Source: Cliona cf. orientalis (lineage: Eukaryota > Porifera > Demospongiae > Clionaida > Clionaidae). Taken from it: 64,000 bases of DNA. Positions 9,599-21,897 of this stretch are shown here, in pieces; the first letter of the stretch is position 1; each line of letters starts with the position of its first letter. Below the pieces are notes generated by a model that made no database searches, had not been told where the DNA came from, and saw only the letters and a program-made list of their open reading frames with translations. The stretch covers positions 5,130,225-5,194,224 of the forward strand of contig OZ005690.1 of the NCBI GenBank assembly GCA_963930775.1, given 5' to 3'. The translations under genes were made by a program, and so were the position numbers.

Positions 9599-12589
9599 TC
9601 ATTCCGCAGTGTAATTTTCGTCTGAATCTTGGTTCTGAGCAGGTTGATTGATTTCTACCACTGAGTATGTTATGGTTGGTAGCTCTTGATCTCCAGCAGC
9701 AGATCTTTCCAGCCGATATCCATCCAGCTCTTCAGGGGCATCGTTTAGTGGCTGTTCCTTTGGCCTTTTCTCCAGTAGCTTGGAAGACGTCCACTTAAAG
9801 GCCTTCTCAACTAATGAGCATTTATAAAGCCTGGTGTAGCGAAAGACGTGAAAGATAATGACCCCCAATAAGAGGGTGAATATGATCATAACAGACGTGT
9901 AAGCTACAGCGACCTGGTTCCCTCCAAAGTCTAAGTTGTACCATGTGAGGGCTGAAAAAGCAACCAAATTGAAGTAGATTGCAGTTTCCATGACATCAAG
10001 TATCCAATTCTTGTAGACTCTCTTTGCAGTCACTCCCTTTAGGAGTATTAGACCACCAACAATAAAGATTGTTGCCAGGAGATCTACTCGTGGATTAAGA
10101 GAAAAATTAATTAGGTACAGGAGTATATGCGCAAATAGCAGCAAGCCAGTCCAGTAGCGATATTTAGCAGTATAGGGAGCATGGTAAGGCTCTAGAAAAT
10201 GGCGTAGTTTCTGGTACCTTACCCACTTAAAGATGGCCTTATCTTGATATCGTAGAAGCCACTGCCAGGAGAAGACAAGTGCAGCATAAATAACACTCAA
10301 GAAGAAAATCGGTACGTCAATCGCTAACAGAAAATAAGTGGTAGACTCAATTTCTGTATCATCCAGATGTTCTGAATCAATGCTGTTTCTTACTAGTCTG
10401 ATATCAACATTTTGTGAACCATAAGCCGGTTGATAGTATGCCAGAGTGAATGATACAAGGATTAAATTGAAGAATTTAGCCGAAGAAACCAAGATCATGG
10501 TACCAAGAACTGCTACTGGGTTACCTTTGCTAATGATCTTAGCGAACTTGGAAGAACATTCACTGGCCACTATCACAACAATGACAAGGAATATGACATA
10601 TACAGGAAACGCTAATTGCAGTAGAGCTTTATAAAGCTCATGTACACCGACAATACTACTGAAAGTTTTAACTTTAATAAAGCAAACATCAAAGCCAATG
10701 TCAAGATTAAGCCAAGAAATGAATACAGTGACAAAATTTGGAGCCATAGATCGCAAAAAATATGTATCTGTATTTATTACTACAATGTTAGCATAGAAGA
10801 ATATTCCATTGAGAGTACCAACAGCAACTGTCAAATTGAGAGCTAACATTAGGATGACTAAAGCTATACCAGCTATGAAAGAAGCTACTGCAATTCCTAT
10901 CAGATATATGTACCAGTCATCAGAGCATGGAGTACAAGGAGAAGTGCCTAAGGAACTACCAAGATTTGGTCCGCAGACTGAACTAATGAATATTTCGTAC
11001 ATTGCATTGTTGTTTATAAACACATTACCTGTCAAATTCTCTGCTGTAGTGTAGTACAGTATGAAAACTACTGCCCAACCGGTTGGAATAATATTATTGT
11101 CGATGAATTCATTCAAGTGTATTTGTATGGTAGTCACGTTCACATTCCCTACATTCAAGATGTAGTATGCAGTGTTATGGATGAATGTACTATGATCAAT
11201 TATAGTGGTGAGCACATTTTGTACATCCAAGATGGAGTATCCAGTGTTATGGATGAATGTACTATGATCAATTATAGTGGTGAGCACTCCTTCAAACGAT
11301 ACCATACCACTATTGTATATGACTTCTGTACCATTAGCTATAGCTGTTATATATCCGCTGAATCCTAGACTAGTGTAGTTATAATATCCTGGACTAAAGT
11401 TGTTGATAAACTTACTATGATCAATAGTGGCGAGTACTCCATCAATAATTCTCAAACTACCATTATTGCAGAGAAATTCACTGTGGCTGATGCTCACTTC
11501 TGTACTACTAGCTATCAGTATCCTTCCTGTGTTGTAGTTGAACGTGCTGTGACTGACTGTCAAATTGGAATCGGTTACACGAATTATTGCATCACAAAAG
11601 CCACTGTACACCATATTATTCATTAACCTAGTACGAGCGATGATCACGTTCAAGTTCTCTCCAAATAATATTAACACTCCTTCATTTTGCATAAATTTGG
11701 TGTCATAGATTTTTACAGTATTTCCATGCCCAGTGGTATGCACAATACTATTAGTGATATTATAGCAATCATAGAAACAGTTGAGTGCATAATCATGTAG
11801 AGCGCTAGCACTGTAACAGTAACTATTGCTGATAAAGGAGGAATTAATGATAACTAGATTATTATCAGATTCAATGAATATCACAGCACTGATAAGGCCT
11901 ACATTGTTTCCTTCAAACCGACTATTTGAAATAGTAACGTTACTGCTTCTTAATGTGATGCCAGTCACTCTGTCCACATTTGAAAATATCTTCTCAATAC
12001 TGTAACAGTGATGTAATTGATAATAATCTAGTTCATCCACAGCAGATAACATCATGCCATTGAACACTACCCAGTCTAAATATGCCGTACTTTCTTCTAT
12101 CCTCAGCACAGTGCTGTTGACTATAGCTCGGCCATTGCCAAAAAATCCTGAATTTTCAAATTGAAATCGAGGGACAGTTATCACGTGGTTTTGAAAACAT
12201 CCAATAAACTCCAACCCACTTATAGTTACAGTGCTAATATTCCTAAATTCAAACCTTGCTTTGTGACCACATGTGATCTCAACCTTTGATGAAGATCCAG
12301 GCCATGCATACATGGAGAATGAATGGACATTTTCAACAATAAGATCTGATTCCAAACTGTACTTTCCTGGCAAGAAGATCAGACTGAGTGTTGTATCGTT
12401 TTCAAGATAATCGCTCAAATTGTTGACAAACTGAGAGAGAGTGAGATGACTGTTATCCAAGCCATCACATTCCACGCGATAATCACAAGTTTGGGGTAGC
12501 TGTGAGGGTCGGATGATGTAGCTTGCAACAACAGCAGGGGTGAGCCCGGACAGCAGAAGAATCAAACATAGGAATAATTTTGCCCCCAT
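9599..12589 (-). CDS. Beta-helix ectodomain, multi-span membrane protein
   Basis: A single-exon 996-residue protein. The start is favoured because it gives a signal peptide (MGAKLFLCLILLLSG). Residues about 25-550 are Asn/Ser/Thr-rich with many N-x-S/T sites and repeating rungs such as SNSRFEGNN, HSTFNYNTG and DHSTFIHNTG, typical of a right-handed parallel beta-helix (pectin-lyase-like fold). Two rungs (11170-11290) are a recent near-identical duplication. A Cys-rich spacer (CGPN..TPCTPC) leads to about eight or more hydrophobic spans from residue ~558 to ~905, then a ~90-residue charged cytoplasmic tail with YxxV-type motifs. Large unnamed families with this layout are known in sponges and other invertebrates. 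A receptor-like role is inference only. No lesion seen. Relatives lie at 15481-16640 and 29725-31590. Confidence 0.9.
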   Translation of the reverse strand: MGAKLFLCLILLLSGLTPAVVASYIIRPSQLPQTCDYRVECDGLDNSHLTLSQFVNNLSDYLENDTTLSLIFLPGKYSLESDLIVENVHSFSMYAWPGSSSKVEITCGHKARFEFRNISTVTISGLEFIGCFQNHVITVPRFQFENSGFFGNGRAIVNSTVLRIEESTAYLDWVVFNGMMLSAVDELDYYQLHHCYSIEKIFSNVDRVTGITLRSSNVTISNSRFEGNNVGLISAVIFIESDNNLVIINSSFISNSYCYSASALHDYALNCFYDCYNITNSIVHTTGHGNTVKIYDTKFMQNEGVLILFGENLNVIIARTRLMNNMVYSGFCDAIIRVTDSNLTVSHSTFNYNTGRILIASSTEVSISHSEFLCNNGSLRIIDGVLATIDHSKFINNFSPGYYNYTSLGFSGYITAIANGTEVIYNSGMVSFEGVLTTIIDHSTFIHNTGYSILDVQNVLTTIIDHSTFIHNTAYYILNVGNVNVTTIQIHLNEFIDNNIIPTGWAVVFILYYTTAENLTGNVFINNNAMYEIFISSVCGPNLGSSLGTSPCTPCSDDWYIYLIGIAVASFIAGIALVILMLALNLTVAVGTLNGIFFYANIVVINTDTYFLRSMAPNFVTVFISWLNLDIGFDVCFIKVKTFSSIVGVHELYKALLQLAFPVYVIFLVIVVIVASECSSKFAKIISKGNPVAVLGTMILVSSAKFFNLILVSFTLAYYQPAYGSQNVDIRLVRNSIDSEHLDDTEIESTTYFLLAIDVPIFFLSVIYAALVFSWQWLLRYQDKAIFKWVRYQKLRHFLEPYHAPYTAKYRYWTGLLLFAHILLYLINFSLNPRVDLLATIFIVGGLILLKGVTAKRVYKNWILDVMETAIYFNLVAFSALTWYNLDFGGNQVAVAYTSVMIIFTLLLGVIIFHVFRYTRLYKCSLVEKAFKWTSSKLLEKRPKEQPLNDAPEELDGYRLERSAAGDQELPTITYSVVEINQPAQNQDSDENYTAE

Positions 12590-13085
12590 CTGAATTAATA
12601 ATTAATTTTATGAAATTACATAATTATTACATAATTTATGTAGTTTCTATGTGTTTGGTCATAGCTACAAGCTTAAGTTGGCCCTGCAAGTACATAATAG
12701 TGTAAATTTTTGTGCTCACCATTAATATTGTGTCGGGTTCCACATCAAAGAATTTTCAGTAGCTAGCTAATTCAGAATTTTTATCCACCGCTAGTTACTT
12801 AAGTTAGGTGTTCATGTATCATTGGTTGACCTGAGAACTTCACTATAATAATATATAATAGCTAACTATGATTGCTAAAGTTTCAATTGTTTAACTCATA
12901 ATTCACTCTGATGTACTATTGACTCTCTCTTAAGGACTTAAATAATTTCAGATTCTGTATCCTGGAACATGACAATTATCTCAGTGTCTGAGGAATGACA
13001 GAATCATCCCGTAGACATTTGGACTAGGCATATGAGATGGCATTTCATGGAAAATCACCAAATAAGGAATCATCGTTAATAGCTA
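12590..13085. other. 5' flank of the beta-helix gene
   Basis: AT-rich upstream region of the minus-strand gene ending at 12589. I see no clear core promoter element or other gene. Confidence 0.35.
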
Positions 13086-14600
13086 CAAGGGTATAGCTAT
13101 AGCTAATAATAGCATTCCTCAGGAGGTCTTAATCATTGACTCCCACACTATGTTGCCATGCACGTACTATACATTATCAGAGCTAGGGAGTGAACATCGC
13201 CTTACTCAATTACTGCATTTTTCTTCGTGGAAGTACATAAGTGCTGCACAGATGTAGCTAAGTGTTTTGACCATAAATTGCATTAATTCTTGACATAATT
13301 AGCAGCATTACGGCTCTGACCATTCTTTCATGCTTAACTCATCAACTGCATGATTGAGATGATTAGTCTACGATTGTCATGGATACCTCTTTATAACATT
13401 CTTACCAGTTTCTGAGAAGCAACAGTTATGGGGCTTGTCCAAAGTCCTTGTGGAAAAATTAACGTCAATATGACATTAGTGGAGGGGGGGGGGGATCTTG
13501 GTCCATGACGTTTACAACTGCATTGTCAGCAGACTTGAGCTTAGTTGTGGTTATGCATTCTTGTGGTTGAACAAGTCTAGACATGCCTCCAGCAGTATCA
13601 AAATTTGACAGCTGTGTCAAGCACTGTGTAGCTAAAAGTGTACACATAGCTACAGGCAAGCAAGAGAGTGTCACAGGTATGCAATCACTGTAAGAGTAGC
13701 TATAGCTAATAATATTCTCAGGAAGTCTTAATCATTGACTCCTACACTATGTCGCCATGCACGTACTATACACTATAATAAGTAATATTCATTATCAGAG
13801 CTAGGGAGTGAACATCACCTTACTCAATTACTGCATTTTCTAAGTGGAAGTACATAAGTGCTGCACAGATGTAGCTAAGTGTTTTGATCATAAATTGCAT
13901 TCTTGACATACTATAGCAGCATTACAGTGCTGACCATTCTTTCATGCTTAGCTCATCAACTGCATGATTCAGATGATTTAATAGTTTACGATTGTCATGG
14001 ATACCTCTTTTAAATTATAACATTCTTACCCGTTTCTGAGAAGCAACAGTTAGGAAGCTTATCCAAAGTCCTTGTGGAAAAATTAACGTCATTATGACAT
14101 TGGGGGGGGGGGGGGGGGGGGGGGAGGGGATCTTGGTCCAAGACATTTTACAACTGCATTGCAGCAGTCTTGAGCTTAGTTATGGTTATGCATTCTTGTG
14201 GTTGAACAAGTCTAGACATGCCTCCAGCAGTATCAAAATTTGACAGTTGTGTCCAGCTAAAAGTGTACAGTAGCTACAGGCAAGCAAGAAAGTGTCACAG
14301 GTATGCAATCGCTGAAAGAGTAGCTATAGCTAATAATATTCTCAGGAAGTCTTAATCATTGACTCCCACACTATGTCGCCATACATGTACTACACTATAT
14401 AATATTATTATATAGAAGTTATTACTCGTTATTATATCAGAGCTAGAGAGTGAACATACATCACCTTATTCAATTACTGCATTTTTCTTAGTGGAAGTAC
14501 ATAAGTGCTGCACAGATGGTTTTAACCATAAATTGCATTCTTGACCTAATTAGCAGCATTAATTAGGTCAAGAGGACATAGCTTGCACTGTAGAATACAA
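13086..14600. repeat. ~0.6 kb tandem repeat, 2.5 copies
   Basis: Unit starts TATAGCTAATAAT..CTCAGGAGGTCTTAATCATT near 13095, 13695 and 14318. Each copy contains GGCTTGTCCAAAGTCCTTGT followed by a poly-G run (13486-13495, 14102-14126) and GATCTTGGTCC. The third copy is truncated. An inverted fragment of the same unit lies at about 14690-14745 (TTTTTCCACAAGGACTTTGG). Open frames inside are not conserved between copies. Confidence 0.85.
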
Positions 14601-14749
14601 GTGAATACCGAATATGTAGGCTAAATGTAGAGTTTCAGTGTTCAATCTAACCTGAAATGCTGTGACATTAAGAGTGGGAGGAGGGGGGTAAACATCATAA
14701 TAACATCAATTTTTCCACAAGGACTTTGGACAAGCCCCCTTAATAGTAC

Positions 14750-15480
14750 ATTGTTTGCATCACGGTATTATTGTTGTTATTAGCCTTGTCCCAAGGAATA
14801 AGAATGTACAACTAAAGTGCACATACCCAGCTACTAGTCATACTATATTATTGAATAGGCTCCTAGCTTTGATAATTAAAAGGCCCCCGAGATCCATAAT
14901 AATAGTGGTCTAGCTAACCCCAAAATTAATTCTATTATAGGCGTATGGAATTGTCAAAAATGGACTAAAAGTCATAATAATAATATTATACAATGTCATA
15001 CGGATAATACTATGTGAATTTTCTACAATAATTTTATTTATGAAGCAAATTAATTTAACATGTTTTAAGATTCAAGGGACTAAGTCAACATTGGGTTTGA
15101 CCACTAGCTATCATAATGGTTATTAGTCCATTATTATTGATGATGTTCGAATAGCCCTATAATATACGTGACTCTATAACAATACCTGTGTCATTTTTCT
15201 AATTTAAACGTGGGATGCACACTACTGAACTATGATACCACTAAGCACATTTCACGGATTCTTACAGCATTATAATAATGCTTACTAATTAGTAAGTACA
15301 AATAATCAATATTGTTACAGTGTAATGGGCCAGGTAACTAGAGCCTTTCTGACTAAATAATTAGTGGCAATTATTATACAACCAAAATTGGGGAAAGGAT
15401 GCTTTTGATAAGAATATCATCAGAGAGAACACCATTTGACGTGACTTAATAACAATAGTTACACCTCTTGTTGATTAGTA
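14750..15480. other. Intergenic, nothing recognised
   Basis: AT-rich, with ATTATT runs and no long open frame, between the tandem repeat and the 3' end of the truncated beta-helix family member. Confidence 0.35.
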
Positions 15481-16640
15481 TCACATGTACTCCTTAGCTG
15501 TTACTAGGTCCTGTAAACAAATAACTGTGTGTGTAACTTCATTGTTGGTTGCTTGATTAGAAACCAGGTTTTCATTTTGTGATTGCTCACTACATCCATT
15601 GCCTCTGGTTCTGAGAACACATTCAATTGCTCTTGTCTTTAGGTCCCTAAATTTCCTCATCAACATTATTTCTTGAAGTACATGATAAATAACAATCATG
15701 ACAAAAATAATGAAAGTGACAATGATTGATGCGCATGTAGTCTGTACGACATTTCCATTTGTTAAGAGAGCATAAAACATGACGACTGAAAGAATTGCTA
15801 AATTTGAAAGAAGTGCTATTTCAAGTGCATTATGCAACCAGTCTTTGTACACTCCCATATACGAAGCATATGCAAGTAGTGTAACTGTTGTAGCAGCAAC
15901 AACTATTAGAGTGACTGATGGATTATTGCTTACATTAAAAGCCATCGTGACCGCTACTGTAACTCGAGTAAGGAGATGCACCCCAGTCCAGTAGCGATGC
16001 TTGGATCTATAAGGCTCACTGTAGATGTCGAAGAATGGCGTAAGACTTTGGATCCGAAATGTCAAACGAAACGTTGACATCACCTGGAGTCCCTGAATGC
16101 ATAACAAAGAGAGTGTAAAAGGAATGATGAGTAGAGTGAGCAATAGGAAGCACACTATAAATAGTGAAATATGCCTTCCAGTGAGGAATTCTACGTTACC
16201 ATCGTACAGCCATACTGTTTTGTTCAAATCATGGGAATACTGAAGAATAGCATAAGAGAATGCTGTCATGATAACTTGAAGAAATTTAGTATAAGATTAG
16301 ACAGAAACTGTTGCTAGAATTTGTAATTGGTTATTAGGAGTTATCTTTGATATAGTGACAGAGTAGGGCCTGGTAACAATGATTCCACCTACTGTTAGCC
16401 AAATATAGAGAGGGAAAACCTGCAGCTGGAGCCACGTTTTGGCACATGAGTCAAGACCATTGTAGAAACAAACTTCAATGCCAAGGTCCAGATTGAGCCA
16501 TGCAATGAATATACTGAGAAAAGAATTACTAATCTCTGGTGGAAAGAACACAATGTCATGTATTTCTACTGATTCGGGGATGATGTTTGCGTAAAAGATT
16601 AGTCCATTAGCTAATAGATTGTTTACATCATGTGCTAATC
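15481..16640 (-). pseudogene. Truncated beta-helix/multi-span membrane gene
   Basis: Two minus-strand open segments (16640-16297 and 16269-15481) align with the membrane half of the protein encoded at 9599-12589: FISWLNLDIGFDVCF there versus FIAWLNLDLGIEVCF here, and KYRYWTGLLL versus KHRYWTGVHL. The first segment ends at a stop around 16297 and the second starts in a different frame. No signal peptide or beta-helix half is found upstream; the frame is closed by a stop just above 16640. So the ectodomain is missing and the spans are frame-broken. A short functional transcript from the 262-residue second segment is possible but not supported. Confidence 0.8.
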
Positions 16641-17348
16641 ATGTGTAAACCTGTCACTATAAACTTCTGTTGTTCCACCATTCACATGCTGCCTAGCTGG
16701 CAATTTCACCATAGAGTGCACTTTTCAAAGCCCTTGTACCCAATCAGTCTTCACTAACCACAATCATGTGTGCATCACAAGCACAGCAACTTTACCACAA
16801 TTATGTATTCATCATAAGCACAGCAACCATATATGGTCATACTCTAATACAGTATCACTAGCACAACTCTCAGTGTAGCGTCGTCCCCTCGATCTCCCAT
16901 TAAAAGCTGGGAGATCGAGAGGGGGCCTGGGGACGAGGCTATCTCAGTGTGTGTGCAAGTTCAAGTGACAGCTCACCTGAAGCAACACAAAAGAAGTGAC
17001 AGCTAGCTCACTTCAGTCACCCACCCATCACAATCCCACCTCATGTCAGCAACCAGCTATGCATGTATGTTGCCATGGCCAGGGCGGTCCCCTGCGGGTT
17101 CCTACACATCAGGCCCAACACAGGCTAGGGAAAGTGTGTTAGGTGTTCGCCAGCGCAGGCACAGAGCACTGCTACCACCTTGGTCCTCCATGCAATTGGC
17201 CAAATAAAAAATTAAATTTGAGAAAATTAAGTAGCAGCATGAACCCTCAAAATCGAGCAGGATGTGACATTGACTACTAAGCAACAGCTAACAGCACTTA
17301 AACACACAATAGGAATAGATTAATAGTTCCTACTGCAACAGTGAGATC
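16641..17348. other. Intergenic with a short hairpin
   Basis: No gene. A ~60-bp hairpin at 16877-16941 has arms CTCGATCTCCCA / TGGGAGATCGAG and outer ends related to CTCGTCCCC, matching the small hairpin family at 2447 and 35800-36200. CATCACAAGCACAGCAAC-like sequence is duplicated at 16760-16830. Confidence 0.5.
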
Positions 17349-19202
17349 AAGGTACCATTAAATTGCGTGGGCGTGAGGTGGGGGATATGACACCTAAACC
17401 ACATCAAAGTCATTAGTGAGGTGCATGTTGTGTAACCACGCCCTTTTAATTGCACAGGTCTCAGGGGTGTGGCTGCTAGAGCCGGAAGTGTTCATTTAAT
17501 ATCCTCCATGGACCGGAAGCCGAGCCGGAAGGGAGGGGCCAGGCCACGCCCAAAACAGCCCCACCCTGTTCCCCAAGGACCACCATTCTCAATCAAGTGC
17601 CTACTAACCACCGGATGTCCACCGGAAGCCCACAATCAATCGCAATTAAAACACACAGCTTCCTCAAGGCCAAAACACACACAAACACTTGGAGGCCGTT
17701 CTGCCACACCGCCCACGCAAGAGCTCACCTTATTTCCTGTGTGGGCGGAGTAACAACACGTCATCGCAACCACATCCGCTTCAAACCATCGTCAGCTTCC
17801 GTCCAGCCGTACAGGCCCCTCGATCGCACCGCCGTACAGTGCCTCATTAACAGACATGGCCTCACCTTTGACCTCCTGCCACGCCCCCAAAGCCACCTGG
17901 ACGGGTTCAAAGGTCACCACCGCATCCGGGACACGCCCACCTATCGCCGCAGCCACGTCCCCGGCCCCGATGTCCAAGCACTGGCCTGTGAAGCCACGCC
18001 CAATCGGAAGCAATAAAACCTGCATTAACGCACACGCACACACTCCACACAGTGCCAGGAACACGCCCACATGCTTAATTAGGCCTAATTAGCTTTTTTT
18101 TTTTTTTTTTTTTTCAAGGAGACCAGAACACTAAGCAGAAAAAAAAAATTGTCCAAAACCACCACATAGTTGAGCTGGATGCTTAGTAGAGCCATACAAT
18201 GCAAGCAGGCACCCTATACTCCAATTTTGACCAAAACAGGTAAAGGTCGTCACGTTTGTGTGCGCGCGCCTAACGGGGATTCCCCGTTTTTCACGTAGCG
18301 CGTGGGCGGAAAACATTGCAAACGCATGGCTTCCCTGTACAAACATATGGGAAAACTTCAAAGGGCCGTAACTTCAATTCAAAGGCGTGAATCAAAATTC
18401 TTTCAGGTCAAATCTCTAGTTTCGACCCATTCTGCGTGCCCATGTAAAAATTATGTCCCCAAGTACTCCCAAACCCCCCATGAATTAGATTATTTAATTA
18501 TTTATTTATTTAATTATTTAATTATTTAAATTTGCTTTTTTTTTCTACTTAGTGTTTAATTTCAAGGCGACCAGAACACTAAGCAGAAAAAAATTGTCCA
18601 AAAATCGCCATATAATCGAGCTGGGTGCATAGTGGAACCATACAATGCAAGCTGTCAAAAAGTTGGTAAAGGTCGTCACGTTTATGTGCGCGCGTGGCCC
18701 CGCCCCTCACTTAGCGCGTGGGCGGAAACATTGCAAACGCATGGCTTCCCTGTACAAATATATGGGAAACTTCAAAGGGCCGTAACTTCATTTCTAAGGC
18801 GTGAATCAAAATTCTTTCAGGTCAAATCTCTAGTTTCGACCCATTCTGCGTGCCCATGTAGAAATTATGTCCCCAAGTACTCCCAAACCCTCCATGAATT
18901 AGATTATTTAATTATTTATTTAAATAGTTTCTTTTTTTCTACTTAGTGTATAATAAGTCGTTGCGGTTAATAGTTAAGCAAGAATGCTTTGATCTTGCTT
19001 TGATGTGGGCAATTACCGGCCTTTTCTTCAGGGGCCACTTCCGGTCGCTAATTACACGCGCATAATCATCCCTGGCCGATTCTGGACACGCCCACCTTCG
19101 ACCAAAAGCACTCGTATAGCCTCTTCGGCCACGCCCCTTCACGATTCGCTAATTGAATTAGCCATTCCTCACGCTCACGCCCACGCAATTAAATGGTACC
19201 TT
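17349..19202. mobile_element. 1.85 kb terminal-inverted-repeat element
   Basis: Left end AAGGTACCATTAAATTGCGT and right end CAATTAAATGGTACCTT (reverse complement with one change), followed inwards by GGGCGTGAG / CTCACGCCC. Possible 5-bp flank AGATC on both sides. The left half (17440-18080) is GC-rich with many CCACGCCC boxes. The right half holds two tandem ~430-bp units (18115-18555 and 18563-18955). Open frames in the GC-rich part (for example minus strand 17792-18070, plus strand 17597-18016) resemble nothing I know and lack splice context. Confidence 0.75.
18115..18955. repeat. Two direct ~430-bp repeats
   Basis: Both units run from CAAGGAGACCAGAACACTAA (second: CAAGGCGACCAGAACACTAA) to CTTAGTGT, sharing GGGCCGTAACTTCA and TTTCGACCCATTCTGCGTGC. 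Each ends in (ATTT)n and T-rich sequence. They lie inside the 17349-19202 element. Confidence 0.9.
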
Positions 19203-19260
19203 AAGATCCATAAAAGTTTAAGTCCTACAAAATAATACTAGGTCAGAAGTTATGGATGGT

Positions 19261-19874
19261 CAGTGCATAGGCGACGGAAGCAGGGGGGCAAGGGGGGCAT
19301 GGGGGGCACGTGCCCCCCCCCCCCCCCCCCCAACGTGGAAGAGCAGGGGGGCACAGGGGGGCACTGTGTCAGTGGCCAGTGCTGAGGCAGCTATGGCTGT
19401 ACTAGTACTAGTACTAGTAGTCCATTCATACAATTAGCTATAGGTTACTAGACTTCCAGTGGATCTAACTTACCGGCTTCTGTATACAGTCCTAGTTCTT
19501 TCAAATCAAGAAATTATGCAACTTTGTTTATATGTTGTTGATTGAAGCTCCGCCTAAGATTCATTCTAATTAAAGCTCAGTTAGTTACACGTGATCAACT
19601 TCCCAGCAAACTCTGACTATAGTTTAATAGTTGGATTCTCAAGATGAAGAAAAGAACTGGTACAAAAATAATAAAAGATATGATCATAATACTAAAAATT
19701 TATAAATAACGGCTGTTCACATTTTGTAGCTACTCCAGGGGAGGCTCCCAGATTCAATATCAGGGAATGTAAAGTCAAACATTTTTCTGGGGGGGGGGGG
19801 GGCATGCCTCCAAACCCCCTAGTGTGGTTAGTGCCCCCCCCTACTCCAAATTTGCTTCCTGCGCCTATGCAGTG
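19261..19874. mobile_element. hAT-like MITE with poly-G/poly-C subtermini
   Basis: Left CAGTGCATAGGCGACGGAAG and right TTGCTTCCTGCGCCTATGCA are inverted repeats, with the CAGTG-type end seen in hAT elements. The right terminal bases have diverged (CAGTGG where CACTG is expected), so an 8-bp duplication cannot be read. Long C and G runs follow each end. No transposase. Confidence 0.65.
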
Positions 19875-20334
19875 GAAAATAATAAAGCTATCGTCAGTTA
19901 GCAATATTCGTGACATAGCTAGAGTGTATCATAGTATTAAGTGATTCTAGATAATTTTTGCCAAGCTTGCATGATTACTTTAAACCGGGCAGAGCGATAC
20001 CCAACTGTGTACTTGAGGTATGCCCACTCCGTGAAGATTCCAATCAACTTTTACTTGACTGGAATTAAATCATCGTATAATGAGCTGATCTTTTAGAATC
20101 TATGATAGTATGCCATCAAGACGAGGTAAATTCAATCACAAGCACATAGCCACATCATGCTCAGGCATATCATGCTAAATAGCTCACTTAATCTACCAGC
20201 CTAGTGTAGGTATTACCATTGCTAAAATGAACAATATGCAAGTAAATTTATAAGAGAAAGCTATGTAATTGGCTATAATTACTGTAATGAATTTTTGTCA
20301 CTTAGTAAGTAGTTACTTTTAATTCTGATATATA
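19875..20334. other. Intergenic, nothing recognised
   Basis: AT-rich non-coding sequence between two MITEs. Confidence 0.35.
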
Positions 20335-20443
20335 GTGCAGTAGGCCATGGGCACCAGCTTCTATCATTATTAGATCCTACTTGTAACAAATACTGTGATC
20401 TGATTGGTTAAACTAACTTGTTGCTGCTGTGGCCTACTGCACC
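20335..20443. mobile_element. ~110-bp MITE
   Basis: GTGCAGTAGGCCATGG at the left and TGTGGCCTACTGCAC at the right form terminal inverted repeats. No coding capacity. Superfamily unassigned. Confidence 0.6.
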
Positions 20444-20474
20444 AACTTTACTAATTTTACCAACATTTCCCTTG

Positions 20475-20651
20475 TACCGTAAATCTGGAAATTTTCATTG
20501 TAAAAACATTTTCGTAGTCGATGGCGGCTACGAAAATTAATCTTACAAAAATTAGCATACACTATTATCGCAAATGCGGTAAGGGGTTGTTCCTACACGA
20601 AAATTTATTATACGAAAGTTTCTTTACCCGAAAATTTCCAGATCTACAGTA
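20475..20651. mobile_element. TACCGTA-type MITE, copy 2
   Basis: TACCGTAAATCTGGAAATTTTC at the left; CGAAAATTTCCAGATCTACAGTA at the right. Same terminal heptamer and TA ends as the copies at 789, 58707 and 60550, but a different subterminal sequence (AAATCTGG instead of TATRGCGGG), so it is a distinct subfamily. Confidence 0.75.
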
Positions 20652-21061
20652 GTTGGGCACACGCACTATAGAGAGTCACTGGCCTTATTTGAATATCCAT
20701 GGCAATTAACTTTCAATTTCAGAGCCTGTACCACATCCACAAGCCCTATCAAGTGATCAGCCAAAGCTGGGTGTACCTCCACAGCCATTGGAATTCTCAA
20801 AGGATATGAGTTATGAGCAAATTAGCAGTGTGGCTAACTAACCATCCATATAGTTTGTGGGAGCAGATTACCAACTAGATATCAGCAAATTGAAAGGTAT
20901 GTACTATGTAAACAGTATATAGTTATTACAGTCATTATGACAGTAGCTATATGGCTAATTGGACATAATTTTAATAGTATACTGTATTGCATTCTATTTA
21001 GATGCCAAAGCTAATGGCTTTGTATTCATGATCAGTGCCCCTGGTGTCGTAGCTAGGTGCC

Positions 21062-21755
21062 TCTTGTGTCAACGACACCAGAGGCACCAGGGGCACCAAG
21101 GGCACCACCGGCACCAGCGACACCAGAGGCACCAGTGGCACCAACGACACCAGAGGCACCAGGGGCACCAACGACACCAGAGGCACCAGAGGCATCAAGG
21201 GCACCAGAGGCACCTACAACACCAAGGGTACCAAGGGCACCAGAGGCACCAACGACACCAGAGGCACCAGGGGCATCAAGGGCACCAGAGGCACCTACAA
21301 TACCAGGGGCACCAGGGGCACCAGAAGCACCAGAGGCACCAGCGACACCAGCGACACCAAGCCGGGCACCAAGGGCACCAATGACTCCAGGGGCACTAAC
21401 GACACCAGAGTCACCAGGGGTACCAAGGGCACCAGAGACACCTACAACACCAAGGGCACCAAGGGCACCAGAGGCACCAGGGGCACCAATGACACCAGAG
21501 GCACCAGGGGCATCAAGGGCACCAGAGGCACCTACAACACCAAGGGTACCAAGGGCACCAGAGGCACCAGCGACACCAGAGGAACCCAGGAGCATCAAGG
21601 GCACCAGAGGCACCTACAATACCAGGGGCACCAAGGGCACCAGAGGCACCAGCGAGGGCCATCACCAGAGGCACCAGTGACGCCAGAGGCACCTATGACA
21701 CAAGAGGCACCAAGGGCACCATTGACACAAGGGGCACCAAGAGCACCAGAAACAA
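21062..21755. repeat. 9-bp minisatellite (GGCACCAGA-type)
   Basis: About 690 bp of a 9-bp unit, consensus GGCACCARR with variants GACACCAGA, AACACCAAG and GGCATCAAG. Higher-order blocks recur. Because the unit length is a multiple of three and rarely makes a stop, long frames stay open on both strands (Ala-Pro rich, His-Gln-Arg rich, or a Gly-x-y-like minus-strand reading). It lies directly upstream of the WDHD1-like relic. Confidence 0.9.
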
Positions 21756-21897
21756 CAACCCTAATTATAATAATTTGGATTAACTTTCTGTTTCTAGACA
21801 CAACTTAAATGCCAGAATCTTGGAGTGGTGGTCAATAAGTGACGACCCTTTACCTCACCAATAAATTGTACCCATGTTATTTATCATCTTCTCCCAG

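Noticed and set aside
17792..18070. Minus-strand frame with a hydrophobic start in the GC-rich half of the 17349 element
   Set aside because: Overlaps other open frames in the same GC-rich DNA, with no family resemblance or splice context.
21062..21755. Collagen-like or CRISPR-like reading of the short repeat
   Set aside because: A 9-bp period with no spacers is a minisatellite, and frames are open on both strands only because the unit is a multiple of three.
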